Source of the DNA: Cordylochernes scorpioides
Taxonomy: Eukaryota; Arthropoda; Arachnida; Pseudoscorpiones; Chernetidae
DNA length: 64,000 bases
Direction of reading: 5' to 3'
Assembly: GCA_030710605.1 (NCBI GenBank)
Contig: CP092872.1
Location: forward strand, 93,708,627 to 93,772,626
Shown here: piece by piece, positions 1 to 10,400 of the stretch
Layout: every line of letters starts with the position of its first letter
Numbering within the stretch: position 1 is the stretch's first letter
Translations under genes and position numbers: made by a program
The notes under the pieces: model-generated
What the model saw: the letters and a program-made list of their open reading frames with translations, nothing else
Databases searched by the model: none
What the model was told of the DNA's origin: nothing

Positions 1-309
1 GTTCTGTGAGTTTTTTTGTAAATTATATTTATTTTCTTTTTTTAAAGATGTGAAATGTGTGTAATTAGCGGGGCTTTTATTTTTAACGATAAGATGTAGT
101 GTTTTACGTGTGTAAATATTTGAAATGTTTTTGTACCAATATTAAGACTTTTTAATGCGAATATTTAGGGCTTTCATTCAAATTGTTTATATATTTATTG
201 CGCATTTTGGTAAAGTTTTATGAACAAATATTTTATTGGTCAAATATTGCGATATATTATTGAGTCTATTCAGTAAATGTTCTTTTGTTCATATATTTGA
301 ACTCTTTAA
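1..309. other. AT-rich intergenic DNA
   Basis: No gene is seen. The stretch is T-rich and holds a loose repetition of a phrase like TTTGTGTAAATATTTG, which recurs in 3540-3860. It looks like a decayed short tandem repeat. Confidence 0.5.
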
Positions 310-526
310 TCTTTGTCAGGACTAGAATGACGAATCTTGTATGGGACTTTGATTCCAGTAAAAGGCTTGTTGCTGCTGTTGTATATAGTCACAGTGTAGA
401 AAATACTATACTATACCTACTACATATATCTCTGTATTCTTAGTTCTCTTCTCTTCAATTACTCTGTAAACTGGCGAATCCTTTATAGGACGAGAGGTCC
501 TCAATAAAGGCTTTTTGTTGTTGTTA
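310..526 (+). mobile_element. LINE 3' end, family B
   Basis: This is a 3' UTR-like fragment ending in a short hairpin (AGGACGAGAGGTCCT), an AATAAA signal and a GGCTTTTTGTTGTTGTT tail. The same sequence occurs at 33935-34172 on the plus strand and 12395-12572 on the minus strand. The hairpin plus TTG-repeat tail is the layout of LINE 3' ends; the LINE at 843-3360 ends the same way with a different hairpin. No coding part of this family is attached here. Confidence 0.7.
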
Positions 527-554
527 AAAATATTTGAACTCTTTAAATGATAAA

Positions 555-842
555 CGGGGGTTCGGTGGAAGGCTGGTTAAACCGTTTGGTTTTCGACCAC
601 GAGGACCCGGGTTTTCTGTTAAAAAAAAATGCTCCAATGGCCCTCGATTCTTGCAAAAGTCCAACTCCACCAGCGAGTGCAAGTAACCAAACGGGGCTCT
701 GGCACATTTGTATGTGCAAAGTCGAACTGCTTTTCACATGTGTAGACATGTGGTGCGCTTACAGTAAAGGCAGTCCCTAACTACCCACCATGATTATCAT
801 GGCCTGTACCACGTGTACTTAGGGATAAGTAAAAAAAAAAAA
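555..842 (+). mobile_element. tRNA-derived SINE, near full length
   Basis: The 5' end resembles a tRNA (GGTTCGGTGGAAGGCTGG is A-box-like), although the B-box region after CGACC is partly deleted compared with the copy at 42228-42527. A body of about 200 bp follows with the fixed phrases AAGTAACCAAACGG, CACATGTGTAGACATGTGG and CCATGATTATCATGG. It ends in GGGATAAGT and a poly(A) of 14. At least nine other copies lie in the window. I do not know its published name. Confidence 0.8.
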
Positions 843-879
843 AACTTTCTCTGCAAAAATAACCTACTCAATTAAGGGC

Positions 880-1137
880 GGCCCCAGGAAATCTAAGCCG
901 TGGTTCAATAAGGACTGCTATGATATGAAAAAACTGGCAAAAGAAAGTCTGAAGAAATATCGTAAAACAAATAGATTGGAAGACAGAGAATGTTATGCTT
1001 CTTCCAGAAAGAAATATCTCGCTTTATTGGATCTAAAAAGGAAAGGCTTTGATAATGAAAACAGGAAATACTCAGAAATGCTAAAGACTCAAAGACCTTC
1101 TGGAAAACTATTGCGCTCTACAAAAGCACATCTATAA
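880..1137 (+). pseudogene. LINE endonuclease-RT linker, frameshifted
   Basis: The translation contains PWFNKDC, a run of basic residues and a conserved-looking tail (LKKYRKTNRLEDR, YASSRKKY). This is typical of the region between the endonuclease and reverse transcriptase of non-LTR retrotransposons. The frame is two bases out of register with the ORF that starts at 1149, and reads TFWKTI just before the break when shifted. It is therefore a decayed continuation of the same protein rather than a separate gene. Confidence 0.75.
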
Positions 1138-1148
1138 TCTAAGGAGAA

Positions 1149-3125
1149 ATGTCTATACAGGACTGGCTGAACTTTTACCGCGAACTAATGACTACAGAGA
1201 AAAATTTGAGAATTTGTAATTTACATAATGTGATTTCTCAGAACGATCCTATATTGGACTCAGAGATAACCAATGCAGACATATACAAGGAGATAGCTGG
1301 TTTGAGGAGTAACAAGGCATGCGGGCCCGATGGCATCCCCAATGAAGTATTAAAAATACTCCCTGATTCGTACATACTGCTGTTGAAACAACTCTACAAT
1401 AGTGTTATGACGACTGGAAAATACCCAGCAATTTGGACTAATTCCACTATACACCCAATCTTTAAAAATGGTTATAAGAACAGCCCCTCCAACTACCGAG
1501 GTATTGCACTGATTAGCAATGTATCAAAGCTTTTCACATCAATCCTAAGATCACGACTGGAGGAATGGGTCGAAGGAAGAAGGGTTATACCCGAAAACCA
1601 AGCGGGATTAAGAAAAGGAAGATGATGTATTGACCACATATTTACACTAACTACTTTAATCCAACTATCATTAAGAAAAAAGAGGGGAAAACTATATGTC
1701 TTTTTTGTCGATCTAAGGAAGGCATTTGATACTGTACCTCACTCAATACTTTGGAAAAAACTTTACAACCTAGGCATAAGTTACCAATTCATAAGTACGA
1801 TCAGAAGTTACTACGAACAAGCAACTATAGCTATCAGATGGAAGGGATCATTTACGGAAAGTATTAAGATAAACTCGGGAGTCCTCCAGGGAGAACCACT
1901 TTCCCCACTGCTATTTATATTATTTATCACGGACTTAATCGAAATTTATAATAACTCAGACCTGCCGAGTGTAAATTTGCCAGAATTTGGAGATATCCAT
2001 TTATTGCTGTACGCTGACGACATAGCAATTATAGGTGAGTCCAGGATGAACCTCCAAAAGAAGATCAAAATACTGAAAGAATATCTCGATGAGAACTTAA
2101 TGACACTAAATGAGTCCAAGTCAAAGATTACGGTGTTCCGTAATGGAGGTAAACCCTCAAATAAGGATAGATGGTTCTGGAATGATAAACCCATAACAAT
2201 AACTTCAAGATATACATACTTGGGATTCCCTCTGACACCAACAATAACAACTACTCACCCGGCAAATTACTTTAAAGGAAAAGCACTTACAGCAATTAAC
2301 GCCACACACCCAATATTAAAAAAATCAAAAGCAAAGTCAATAAATTTATCAATCAAACTCTTTGATACAATAGTGAGAGCTGTCCTGATGTATGCCGCTC
2401 CATTGTGGGCAACAGAGCATAAAGACTTACTGGACAATATACAAGACATATTTATCCGTAGGTTCCTGAATCTGCCCAGATACACTCCAGGTTACCTAAT
2501 CAGATTAGAAACCGGTCGTATCTCATTGAGTGTAACAGCCTTAAAATTAACCCTGAAGTATTGGCTGCGGGTGTTGAATATGAGCATTGACAGATTGCCA
2601 CCTATATGTTTTAATAGAACACGGGAACTGTCTAATGCACTTGTTTCCTGTGATGACCCTGAAACGCTGAGGAGCGCGATTACAGGGCTCTTAAAAACAG
2701 CGGCAGACCAATCTATACAAAACGACCTTACAAGAATGGATAAATCTAAGCTATACTCTCACTACAAAGACATTCACATATCTTTCATGACGGAGGGATA
2801 CCTTTTAGGGGATTTTCCTTTCCCGGTTGTAAGACTACTCGCACAAGTTAGAATACTTTCAAGTTTTTTTAGAGAAAACCACACCAAGATGCTCTGCGGT
2901 GAGGACCCGACTTGTACCTTCTGTAATTCAAAACTAAAAAATGAAATGACTCACTATATTTTTGATTGCTCTGCTCTGAAAGAAGAAAGAAGAACCCTTA
3001 TGCTCAAAACTGGGCAACTCTGTGCTTCACTTCCATCAATAATTGACAATATGACCCAGAATAAGTATATTGCTACGGCGTTTTATGGTTTCCACAAGTC
3101 CATATCTCAGAAGAAGGCCAAGTGA
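1149..3125 (+). pseudogene. LINE reverse transcriptase with one in-frame stop
   Basis: The reading frame runs 659 codons interrupted only by TGA at 1623-1625. Reverse transcriptase motifs are in order: NKACGPDGIPNEVLK, NYRGIALISNVSKL, PENQAGLRKGR, then after the stop FFVDLRKAFDTVPH (motif A with its catalytic Asp), SGVLQGEPLSPLLF, and YADDIAI (motif C). Near the C-terminus CTFCNSKLKNEMTHYIFDC forms a Cys/His knuckle, as in many LINE proteins. Such proteins prime reverse transcription at a nicked chromosomal target. The endonuclease is absent here and the stop makes this copy inactive unless read through. The TGA sits where a serine codon would fit (GR-x-CIDHIF), so a single TCA-to-TGA change would explain it. 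Confidence 0.9.
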
Positions 3126-3360
3126 TACTCACTCCTCACTTTCTTACTGCTACTCTTTTTGTGTTGATTTCTTGCTTCCCTCTTTCTTCTTATTATTTTT
3201 TTTTCCTTTTCTTGTTTTTTTTTTCTCTTTCTCTTTTTACTCTGTATATATCGTTATTTCCTTTGTCTCACTGCTTTGTTCTTATGCATACCTCTGGTGA
3301 ATCCTGTATAGGGTCAGTGACCCTAAATAAAGGCTTTTTTGTTGTTGTTGTTTTTTTTTA

Positions 3361-3430
3361 AACTTTCTACAGGAGAATAGGATCTTATATACTCCTGTAG
3401 AAGGGTTTGTGAAACCCGAAAACTTGAGAA
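3361..3430 (+). ncRNA. hammerhead-like motif, GAAAACT variant
   Basis: At 3395-3425 the order is CTGTAGA, then a stem of six pairs (GGGTTT/AAACCC) closed by GTG, then GAAAACTT. Three bases of stem I can pair (CTC before, GAG after). Position 6 is U instead of the invariant A, and the mini stem III is AACT rather than AGCT, so cleavage is doubtful. An inverted scrap (CTACAGGAG) lies just upstream at 3367-3375. Other copies with better stem III are listed below. Confidence 0.45.
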
Positions 3431-3885
3431 GAATATAAAATAAAACAAGAAAATCTCATCCTCTGAAAACGTTTTGTTTACTATTTATATGTATTTATAT
3501 TTATTTTTGTGGCTTTTTTTTTGTAAAGGATTTTATTTTTCTATGTTTTGACTCTTTGTGCAAATGTTAAGGAGTTTTTGTGGAAATGCATATTAGACTA
3601 TTGTTCTTATGTGTATATGTTATTGGATATTACAATATATATAATTGGAATTTTTGTGTACATATTATGAGACTTTGTTCAAATATTAGTTTTGATTAAT
3701 ATATTTGGACTTCGTATGTGTAAATATTGAGTGAGGATTTTGTATTCACGGTGAATTTTGTGCAAATAATTGGAGTTTTTGTGAATATATTGCGACGTAT
3801 TTGTGTATATATTATGATCTTTTGTGTGCAAATATTGTGATTTTTTACGCATAATTTGAAATAGGTTTGTGTGTATATATATATA
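3431..3885. repeat. T-rich degenerate repeat
   Basis: From about 3540 the phrase TTTTGTGCAAATATTG recurs every 25-35 bases with many changes. No gene is seen. Confidence 0.4.
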
Positions 3886-4020
3886 CAACTCGAAACAGTG
3901 AGTTCAAGTAACCAAACGGAGCTCTGGCACTTTTGTAAGTGAAAAAGTCGAACTGCTTTCCACATGTGTAGACATGTGGTGGACTTACAGTAAAAAAACA
4001 TTTATAATTACAACTATGAT
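3886..4020 (+). mobile_element. SINE fragment (3' half of the body)
   Basis: It shares AAGTAACCAAACGG, TCGAACTGCTTT and CATGTGTAGACATGTGGTG with the SINE at 555-842. The tRNA-like head and the 3' end are missing. Confidence 0.7.
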
Positions 4021-4029
4021 TATAATACA

Positions 4030-4222
4030 TCCAGATGACACAAGAACCTACAGGACATGTACCAATTGTCCTGGTGTGGAACTAACACCTACCTACATAT
4101 TCTCATGTCCAGCAATGGCCGCAGCCTTGCAGAAAATTGACATGGACCCAGAGCAGCAGCTTTATACACCCAAGATAAAGAACATTGTTACTGCTGTGCT
4201 AGAGATACATGCAGACATCTGA
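4030..4222 (+). pseudogene. LINE protein C-terminus (family D)
   Basis: The translation TCTNCPGVELTPTYIFSCPAM gives a Cys-x2-Cys...Cys knuckle followed by a short tail ending in HADI and a stop at 4220-4222. This is the usual end of a LINE reverse transcriptase protein. The same protein end occurs at 19040-19190. It is immediately followed by the element's CAA-rich tail and by the tandem array described next. Confidence 0.7.
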
Positions 4223-5085
4223 GGCTTTTCATTGGACACAACAACAACAGAAAATTGACATGGACCCAGAACTTTACACACCCACGACTGCTGTGATAGA
4301 GATGTATTGAGACATCTGAGGCTCTTCATTGGACACGACAACAACAACAGAAAATTGACATGGACCCAGAACTTTACACACCCAAGATAGAGAACATTGC
4401 TGTGATAGAGATTAATATAGACACACACACACACACATCTGAGGCTCTTCATTGGACACGACAACAACAGCAGAAAATTGACATGGACCCAGAACTTTAC
4501 ACACCCAAGATAGAGAACATTGCTGTGATAGAGATTAATATAGACACACACACACACACATCTGAGGCTCTTCATTGGACACGACAACAACAGCAGAAAA
4601 TTGACATGGACCCAGAACTTTACACACCCAAGATAGAGAACATTGCTGTGATAGAGATTAATATAGACACACACACACACACATCTGAGGCTCTTCATTG
4701 GACACGACAACAACAACAGAAAATTGACATGGACCCAGAACTTTACACACCCAAGATAGAGAACATTGCTGTGATAGAGATTAATATAGACACACACACA
4801 CACACCTGAGGCTCTTCATTGGACACGACAACAACAGCAGAAAATTGACATGGACCCAGAACTTTACACACCCAAGATAGAGAACATTGCTGTGATAGAG
4901 ATTAATATAGACACACACACACCTGAGGCTCTTCATTGGACACGACAACAACAGCAGAAAATTGACATGGACCCAGAACTTTACACACCCAAGATAGAGG
5001 ACGTTGCAACTGTTGTGATAAAGATGCATGTAGACATCTGAGGCTCTTCATTGGACACGACAACAACAGAAAATAATTATCATGG
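4223..5085 (+). repeat. tandem array of LINE family D 3' ends
   Basis: About seven units of 100-123 bp repeat the end of the LINE: CATCTGAGGCTCTTCATTGG, an ACGACAACAACAG tail, then AAATTGACATGGACCCAG and TTTACACACCCAAGATAG again. Most units carry a variable (AC)n stretch. The 123-bp unit is a multiple of three, so it stays open over several units on both strands. That ORF is a by-product. The same array type exists at 19190-19775. Confidence 0.85.
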
Positions 5086-5530
5086 CTTGTACCATATATA
5101 CTTGAGACACAAGTAAAAAAAAATCTGTGCAAATAACATACGAAGAAGGATCAAACATCAATAGCTGCAGAGAAACCAATTTTAATATAAAGCAACGTCC
5201 TCCCTTTACATTCGTCAAACATGAAAATCCTTTCACAGAGAGTTACACAAGGAAAATGTATTGCCTATTAATAGGGCAATTGAGTCACCCCATGGAGGAA
5301 AGTGGAGGTTGAATGGGAGGAAGATGGTTAGGAGCACTTTGTCGGTTGCCATAGGACGTCTATGGCGGAGGTATGGATAGCCAGGAGTACCTAACATTTC
5401 ACCATAGTGGTCTACTGGAAGCTGATCCTGTGTCCTTCCGTTCTTGGTCTGGGAAGTCCAACCTCCTTCCATCGAACAAATCAACATAGATACCATGGCT
5501 CTTTCCTGTTGCTTTCCTTATTCTTTAAAA
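5086..5530. other. SINE tail scrap and unassigned DNA
   Basis: 5086-5120 keeps the SINE 3' end (ATTATCATGGCTTGTACC, then poly(A)). The rest up to 5530 is of normal complexity, but I recognise nothing in it. Confidence 0.35.
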
Positions 5531-6140
5531 CATTTTAAAAAGATATGTACTCTATTTGCTTATTTTAAAAGAGAGGTACTCTTTTATTTTAATGGGAGAA
5601 GTACTCTTTTTGAGTATTTTGAAGGGAGAGGTACTCTGTTTGCGTATTTTAAAAGGGGATAAATACTTTTTTGAGTATTTTAAAGGGATAGGTATTCTTT
5701 TTGCTTATTTTGAAGGGAGAGTTACTCTTTTATTTTAAAGGAAGAGGTACTCTTATTGATTATTTTAAAGGGAGAAGTACTTTTTATTTTAAAGGGAGAG
5801 GTACTCTTTTTGCTTAATTTAAAGGAAAAGTTATTCTATTTGCGTATTTTAAAGGGAGAGCTACTATATTTACATATTTTTAAGGGAGAGGTAATTTTTT
5901 AGTTTTTTTTTTAAGGTTGCCTTTTGCCGTATTTTAAATGAAGATTTTTTTTGGGGTATTTTAAAGGGAGAGATATCCATTTTTGCGTATGCAAAAGGGA
6001 GAGGTATCCATTTTTGCGTATGCAAAAGGGAGAAATGCCTTTCTAGTGTATTTTAAAGTGAGGTATTTTAATTATGTATTTTAAAAAGATATAATAAAGT
6101 TTTTTTTTTCACTTTTATAAAGGGAGAAGTGTGCTTTTTT
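5531..6140 (+). repeat. degenerate minisatellite, GAGGTACTCTTT
   Basis: A phrase like GTACTCTTTTTGCGTATTTT then AAAGGGAGAG recurs about 15 times with a spacing of 30-45 bases. Divergence is high, so the array is old. Confidence 0.75.
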
Positions 6141-6504
6141 TTTTTGCCTAATGAAGATCAACTTCTCGCCAAATTACCATGTCCCCCCACCCAAGATGTC
6201 ATTGTGACCCTCAATTAACCGAACTCCAGTTTGAAGAGAGAGGGATCACAAAGGACAATGACGCAATTAACTTTTGATCGTCTGATTTCAATCCGCCATT
6301 TTTAATTATTCATTAGGTGTCACGTGACGGGAAGTGACAGAAGGTATCCAACAAGGAAAACGTTGAACAGATTTTTTTCCGTTCTTTTCTGCTGTTTTTT
6401 AAACTTCTTACAGCGTGTGAAGTAAACTTTTGTTTGTCTCTTCGTGTTTTAAAGATTCGGTTGTTGTTCGAGCTATATATTATTCTTTTGGTATTTTTTT
6501 GAAA
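6141..6504. other. no recognised feature
   Basis: The stretch is single-copy-looking, moderately GC-rich around 6180-6350, with no convincing ORF or splice pattern. Confidence 0.3.
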
Positions 6505-6945
6505 TTATCCCTAGTACACAACACAACAACAACAATACAACACACATAACAACAATACAATACACAACAAAAACAAAACAATATACAACAACAATACAAT
6601 ATACAACAACAACAATACAATATACAACAACAATACAACACACACAACAACAATACAACACACACAACAAAAAAATAATACACACAACAACAATACAATG
6701 CACACAGCAACAACAACACACACAACAATACAACACACACAACAAAAAACAATACACACAGCAACAATACAATGCACACAGCAACAATACAACACACACA
6801 ACAACAATACAACACACAACACAACAATACAACACACACAACAACAATACAACACACACAACAACAATACAACACACACAACAACAATACAACACACACA
6901 ACAACAATACAACACACACAACAACAATACAACATACACACAATA
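6505..6945 (+). repeat. ACAACAACAATACAACACAC minisatellite
   Basis: The unit is about 20 bp and consists of A and C with an occasional T or G. It abuts the 3' end of a minus-strand SINE at 6944 and may have grown from a CAA-rich retroposon tail. Open frames here are low-complexity artefacts. Confidence 0.85.
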
Positions 6946-7200
6946 CACGTAGTACAGGCCATGATAATCATGGTGTATAGTAGTTGGCGAATGCTTTTAC
7001 TGTATTACACCACATGTTTTCACTTGCAGAAAGCAATTTGACTTTTGCACTTTAAAATGTGCCAAAGCCCTGTTTGGTTGCCTTGCACTCAATGGTTAGT
7101 TTGAACTTTTACAATAATCAGGAGCAACTGAAGCAATTCTTTCTTCAGTAAAAGTGCCCAATGCGGTATTCGGTCCTTAGTCGTAACTGTCGAAAAAAAT
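6944..7200 (-). mobile_element. tRNA-derived SINE copy
   Basis: Reading on the minus strand it has the B-box remnant CGAATACCGCATTGGGC, the body with AACCAAACAGGGC and the terminal CCATGATTATCATGG. It is about 20-25% diverged from the copy at 42228-42527. Confidence 0.75.
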
Positions 7201-7454
7201 CAACAGTTTATACAACATTTTAAAGGGAGAGGTGTCTCTTATGGTACAAAAATGTTGCATATGTAAATAAGGTGCAATATTTCACTCGAGGAGTTTCCCT
7301 ATCTACACCCGGGTGTGTGGATACTGTAAACGCAGGGAACAACACAGCTTCAAGGCTGACCAACACCTGCCCTCCATTTTGTCTAACGGGACGTTTTGAG
7401 GTCACGTGTTGGGATCCCAGATAGCCGCATTGTCAGAGGACAACAACAAAACAA

Positions 7455-8282
7455 CCTTTTACTAAGAAATCTCGTCTTACATAGTTCCGTAGTTCACAAG
7501 AAAAGTCGAGAAAAAAGCCAACAAGGAATATCAACAGCTTTCTTAATATTATATCAACAATGTGAAAAGCATTTTATTATGAAAACATTTCGTCTTACAT
7601 ACACTTTTGTCCTGGAGTCTAAGAAAGAAGGAAAATATAAACAATGTAAGACAGTACCAATATGTAAATAGGTAACCACAGTTATAGACAGTCATGGTGG
7701 AGATATATAACTACTACTGTTTTTTATTAAGACATTTCGTCTTACATAGACTTTTGTCCCGGAGTCCAAGAAAGAAGGAAAATATAAACAATGTAAGACA
7801 GTACCAATATGTAAATAGGTAACCAGTTACATACAGTCTTGGTGGAGAGATATAACAACTACTGTTTTTATTAAGACATTTCGTCTTACATAGACTCGTC
7901 CCGCAGTCCAAGAAAGAAGGAAAAAGGTAAACAAAGGTAGACAATATGTAAATAGGTAACCACAGTTATAGACAGTCTTGGTGGAGAGATATAACAACTA
8001 CTGTTTTTATTAAGACATTTCGTCTTACATAGACTCGTCCCGTAGTCCAAGAAAGAAAGAAAAAGGTAAACAAAGGTAGACAATATGTAAATAGGTAACC
8101 ACAGTTATAGACAGTCTTGGTGGAGAGATATAACAACTACTGTTTTTATTAAGACATTTCGTCTTACATAGACTCGTCCCGTAGTCCAAGAAAGAAAGAA
8201 AAAAGTAAACAAAGGTAGACAATATGTAAATAGGTAACCACAGTTATAGACAGTCTTGGTGGAGAGATATAACAACTACTGG
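7455..8282 (+). repeat. 139-bp satellite
   Basis: About six head-to-tail units, the last three nearly identical. Each includes the short palindrome TAAGACATTTCGTCTTA, a purine-rich AAGAAAGAAAGAAAAAGG segment and CAGTCTTGGTGGAGAGATAT. Unit length is 139-147 bp. No coding potential is evident. Confidence 0.88.
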
Positions 8283-8450
8283 GTGTGTGTTTTCTTGTAA
8301 TCTTTTTTTATTTCTAACAATATTCTCAACTTCGATACTGAACTGTAGAACTGGCAGTACAAATAGACAAAGCTCTAAATCGTCAATAAATCGAAAAGAA
8401 ATTTGCATATATTTTTCCTTGTTACGTTGATAGATAGACAGGTGAGGCTG
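8283..8450. other. no recognised feature
   Basis: AT-rich spacer between the satellite and a LINE fragment. Confidence 0.3.
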
Positions 8451-8601
8451 CTAATTTTTGTCTTTCTTCCGGGGACAAAGAAGATTACTATGGGACATTC
8501 TATCTTGGATTTCGCCATCACATAACTCACATTTTAGGCAATAGTCTTTCTTCCAATATTCTGAGTGGGTTTTGGAGAAATAGCCAGGTGTGTTGTTAGA
8601 T
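8451..8601 (-). pseudogene. LINE protein C-terminal fragment
   Basis: The minus-strand translation reads NTPGYFSKTHSEYWKKDY, then CELCDGEIQDRMSHSNLLCP, and stops at 8451. The Cys-x2-Cys...His-x4-Cys knuckle and the surrounding wording match the end of LINE reverse transcriptase proteins. It is a different family from the element at 843-3360. No upstream reverse transcriptase is attached. Confidence 0.65.
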
Positions 8602-8689
8602 ATTATATGACTTAGAAAATGTATAGATAATGGGGAAATTACTACCTTTGAAAGAATACACCATCAAGTTTAAATAGAATAGCCAATTC

Positions 8690-8985
8690 CGTAGTAAAAA
8701 TGTCAAGTTATGGGACTAAAATGTCTAGTTAACAAACTAAAAAGCACCAAATCAACGAAAGAAAAGCCCAGTTTAGGTATGTGTCCTATTTCTATACCGA
8801 AAGAAGGTGTCTAGTTGTGCTTGAAGTAAATGTCTAGTTACGTTGACATTTCAAGTCAATTTAGGACCAACAAATGTATTCCTCGGGTCCAGTTACTGGA
8901 AATAAATGACCAGGGTAATGAGGAAAATCCAGTTACTGGTAGAAAATGTCCAGTTGAAAGGGAAAATCGTCCAATTTAAACGCTA
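8690..8985 (+). repeat. degenerate repeat, ATGTCTAGTTA
   Basis: The phrase AAATGTCTAGTTACG (or CCAGTTACTGG) recurs about eight times with spacing near 25-40 bases. Confidence 0.5.
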
Positions 8986-9080
8986 TTATACATCTCAAGG
9001 CCGCTACCATCTTTCCTGACTTCCTTCCCCCAGACTGTTGTATGCAACTTTGGCATATTTACCATACATAATAGTATATA

Positions 9081-9254
9081 CAGTAGAACCTCTCTGTAAA
9101 GACATCTAATTACATAGCCAAAGTGTCCTTTAGAGAGAGGTGTCTTCTTACCATAGTGTTTCAGAATAGTAAAAATGGTAATTTTGTAAATGAAAACTGT
9201 CCTTTGTAGAGAGGTGTCCTCTAGCGTGAGTGTACTCTCATGGAGGTTCTACTG
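9081..9254. mobile_element. pogo/Tigger-type MITE
   Basis: The terminal inverted repeats are CAGTAGAACCTC at the left and GAGGTTCTACTG at the right, flanked by TA on both sides. The length is 174 bp. TA target sites and CAGTnGAACC-type ends are those of pogo/Tigger-like elements of the Tc1/mariner superfamily. Related copies lie at 13005-13184 and, more distantly, 23724-23896. No transposase is present. Confidence 0.82.
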
Positions 9255-9268
9255 TATATATAATAGTA

Positions 9269-9640
9269 TAGATGGAAATTTTGCCGGGAGGATATTGATC
9301 TAAAGAGACAAGGCTGTTGCCTCTCCCGTCAAAATAGACGTCAAAACCAGACGACATCTATTTATCGTCGCCGTAAACTAGCGGCCTCGGGTCGGTGACA
9401 AAGCCACAACACCAGCTTTGGTAAACTGAAAATTGTCCACCTAGAGACCATGGTTTCGGGCTAATGGCCCTCGTCAGTCTAGGGCGGAGGTCTCTAGGTG
9501 GACGCTTTTCAGTTTGCCAAAGCTGGTGTTATGACTTTGTCACCGACCCGAGGCCACTAGTTTGCGGCGACGGTCAATAGATGGCGCCTGGTTTTGACGT
9601 CTATTTTGACGGGAGAGGCGACCCTTGTCACTTTATATAA
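9269..9640. mobile_element. fold-back element with internal hammerhead
   Basis: Two long inverted arms face each other around a centre near 9485. The outer left end is TAGATGGAAATTTTGCCGGG. Each arm carries TCCCGTCAAAATAGACGTC or its complement, a GGTCGGTGACAAAGCC segment and a CTAGGTGGAC segment. A hammerhead motif occupies the inner end of the left arm. Other members: 10925-11298, 21112-21370, 25076-25228 and 61717-61875. The right arm begins close to the predicted cleavage product (TCTAGGTGGACG). That fits an origin from self-cleaved RNA, but this is inference. Confidence 0.8.
9437..9487 (-). ncRNA. hammerhead motif with complete core
   Basis: On the minus strand the order is CCGCCCTAGA (stem I), CTGACGA (core), GGGC-CATTA-GCCC (stem II), GAAA (core), CCATGGTC, then TCTAGGTGG (stem I return). 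CCTAGA pairs with TCTAGG over six bases. A15.1 to U16.1 is the self-complementary ACCATGGT, which leaves only a 2-base loop within one molecule; H17 is C. Cleavage is predicted after the C complementary to 9446. Very short stem III of this kind is known from hammerheads of Penelope-like elements, which act best as dimers. All invariant core residues are present. Confidence 0.8.
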
Positions 9641-10045
9641 TAGTATATATTGTCTACAATTATACTGATTGTGTGAAAAAAAAATTCATATCATCTTAAC
9701 AGAGGAGAAAATGGAGTTCTGTTTATAAAAAATTTGCATAGTTTTCCTAGGTATATCTATTTATAGATGTTATTTTTATCTTCTAGAGATTTCCATCTGG
9801 GGGGAACCAAATTGTATCATCTCAGTTTGTGACGGAGGATTAGAAAGGATCACAATAAGTGAAGGAACGAGGAAGCGACAATTGATGGTGGCCCCAAGTA
9901 GCTTTTTTATCTCTCTCTCCACTTTCTTTTGATAACTCCAGTAGGTTTTAGGGCCAACGGAAGCTCTAACGATGGCAAAAAGTGTTCCATAAGATGGGAT
10001 CCTAGGAATAGTATTTCCTATGGGTGTAGACGGAAATCTCGATGT
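9641..10045. other. no recognised feature
   Basis: AT-rich DNA with no repeat match elsewhere in the window and no gene pattern. Confidence 0.3.
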
Positions 10046-10260
10046 TAATTAGACCAGTGTGAGGGTTGGTGAAGAAATGGTATAAACTGTTGATTTTTTT
10101 TGACAGCCAAGACTCTGGTTCGAATCCCGTATTGGGCCCTTTTTTTATGAAGAAAAAAATTACTTCAATGGTCTCTGAAAATTCCAAAAGTCCAACTCGA
10201 TTCAGTAAATGCAAGTAACCAAACGGAGCTCTATATCTATAACAGGGTCTCAAGGGACTC
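10046..10260 (+). mobile_element. tRNA-derived SINE fragment
   Basis: It includes a diverged A-box region, the B box GGTTCGAATCCCGTATTGG and the body phrase AAGTAACCAAACGGAGCTCT. The 3' half is missing; it joins a LINE 3' end at about 10262. Confidence 0.7.
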
Positions 10261-10261
10261 A

Positions 10262-10400
10262 GGATTTGTCGGACCTGGAGGCTGTTAGGTTCTGCGCTAC
10301 GTGGAGTATAGGAGCTCCATCTATGCTACTTTCCAGTGGTGAATCTGTATAAGACCTGTGGTCTTAATAAAGCTGTGTGTGATTATCATGGCGAGGTGTA
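10262..10400 (+). mobile_element. LINE 3' end, family C
   Basis: A short coding remnant is followed by the hairpin AAGACCTGTGGTCTT and AATAAAG. The same end occurs on the minus strand at 17998-18140 and at 55025-55085. A SINE terminal scrap (GATTATCATGG) follows at 10381. Confidence 0.6.

Larger units (their letters stand above)
843..3360 (+). mobile_element. 5'-truncated LINE retrotransposon
   Basis: The element begins directly after the poly(A) of the upstream SINE, inside the linker between endonuclease and reverse transcriptase, so the endonuclease is missing. It contains a linker relic (925-1137), a reverse transcriptase ORF (1149-3125) and a T-rich 3' UTR. The UTR ends with the hairpin AGGGTCAGTGACCCT, AATAAA and a TTG-repeat tail at about 3300-3355. 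The same 3' end recurs alone at 45148-45266. I cannot place it in a LINE clade by eye. Confidence 0.88.

Noticed and set aside
4162-5029. 213-codon minus-strand and 149-codon plus-strand frames with transmembrane-like repeats
   Set aside because: Both are readings of the LINE 3'-end tandem array, whose 123-bp unit is divisible by three.
6473-6971. Cys/Val-rich frames on the minus strand
   Set aside because: Low-complexity translation of the ACAACAACAATAC repeat.
7714-8222. Small minus-strand frames in the 139-bp satellite
   Set aside because: The same short peptide is repeated with the satellite period; no independent coding evidence.
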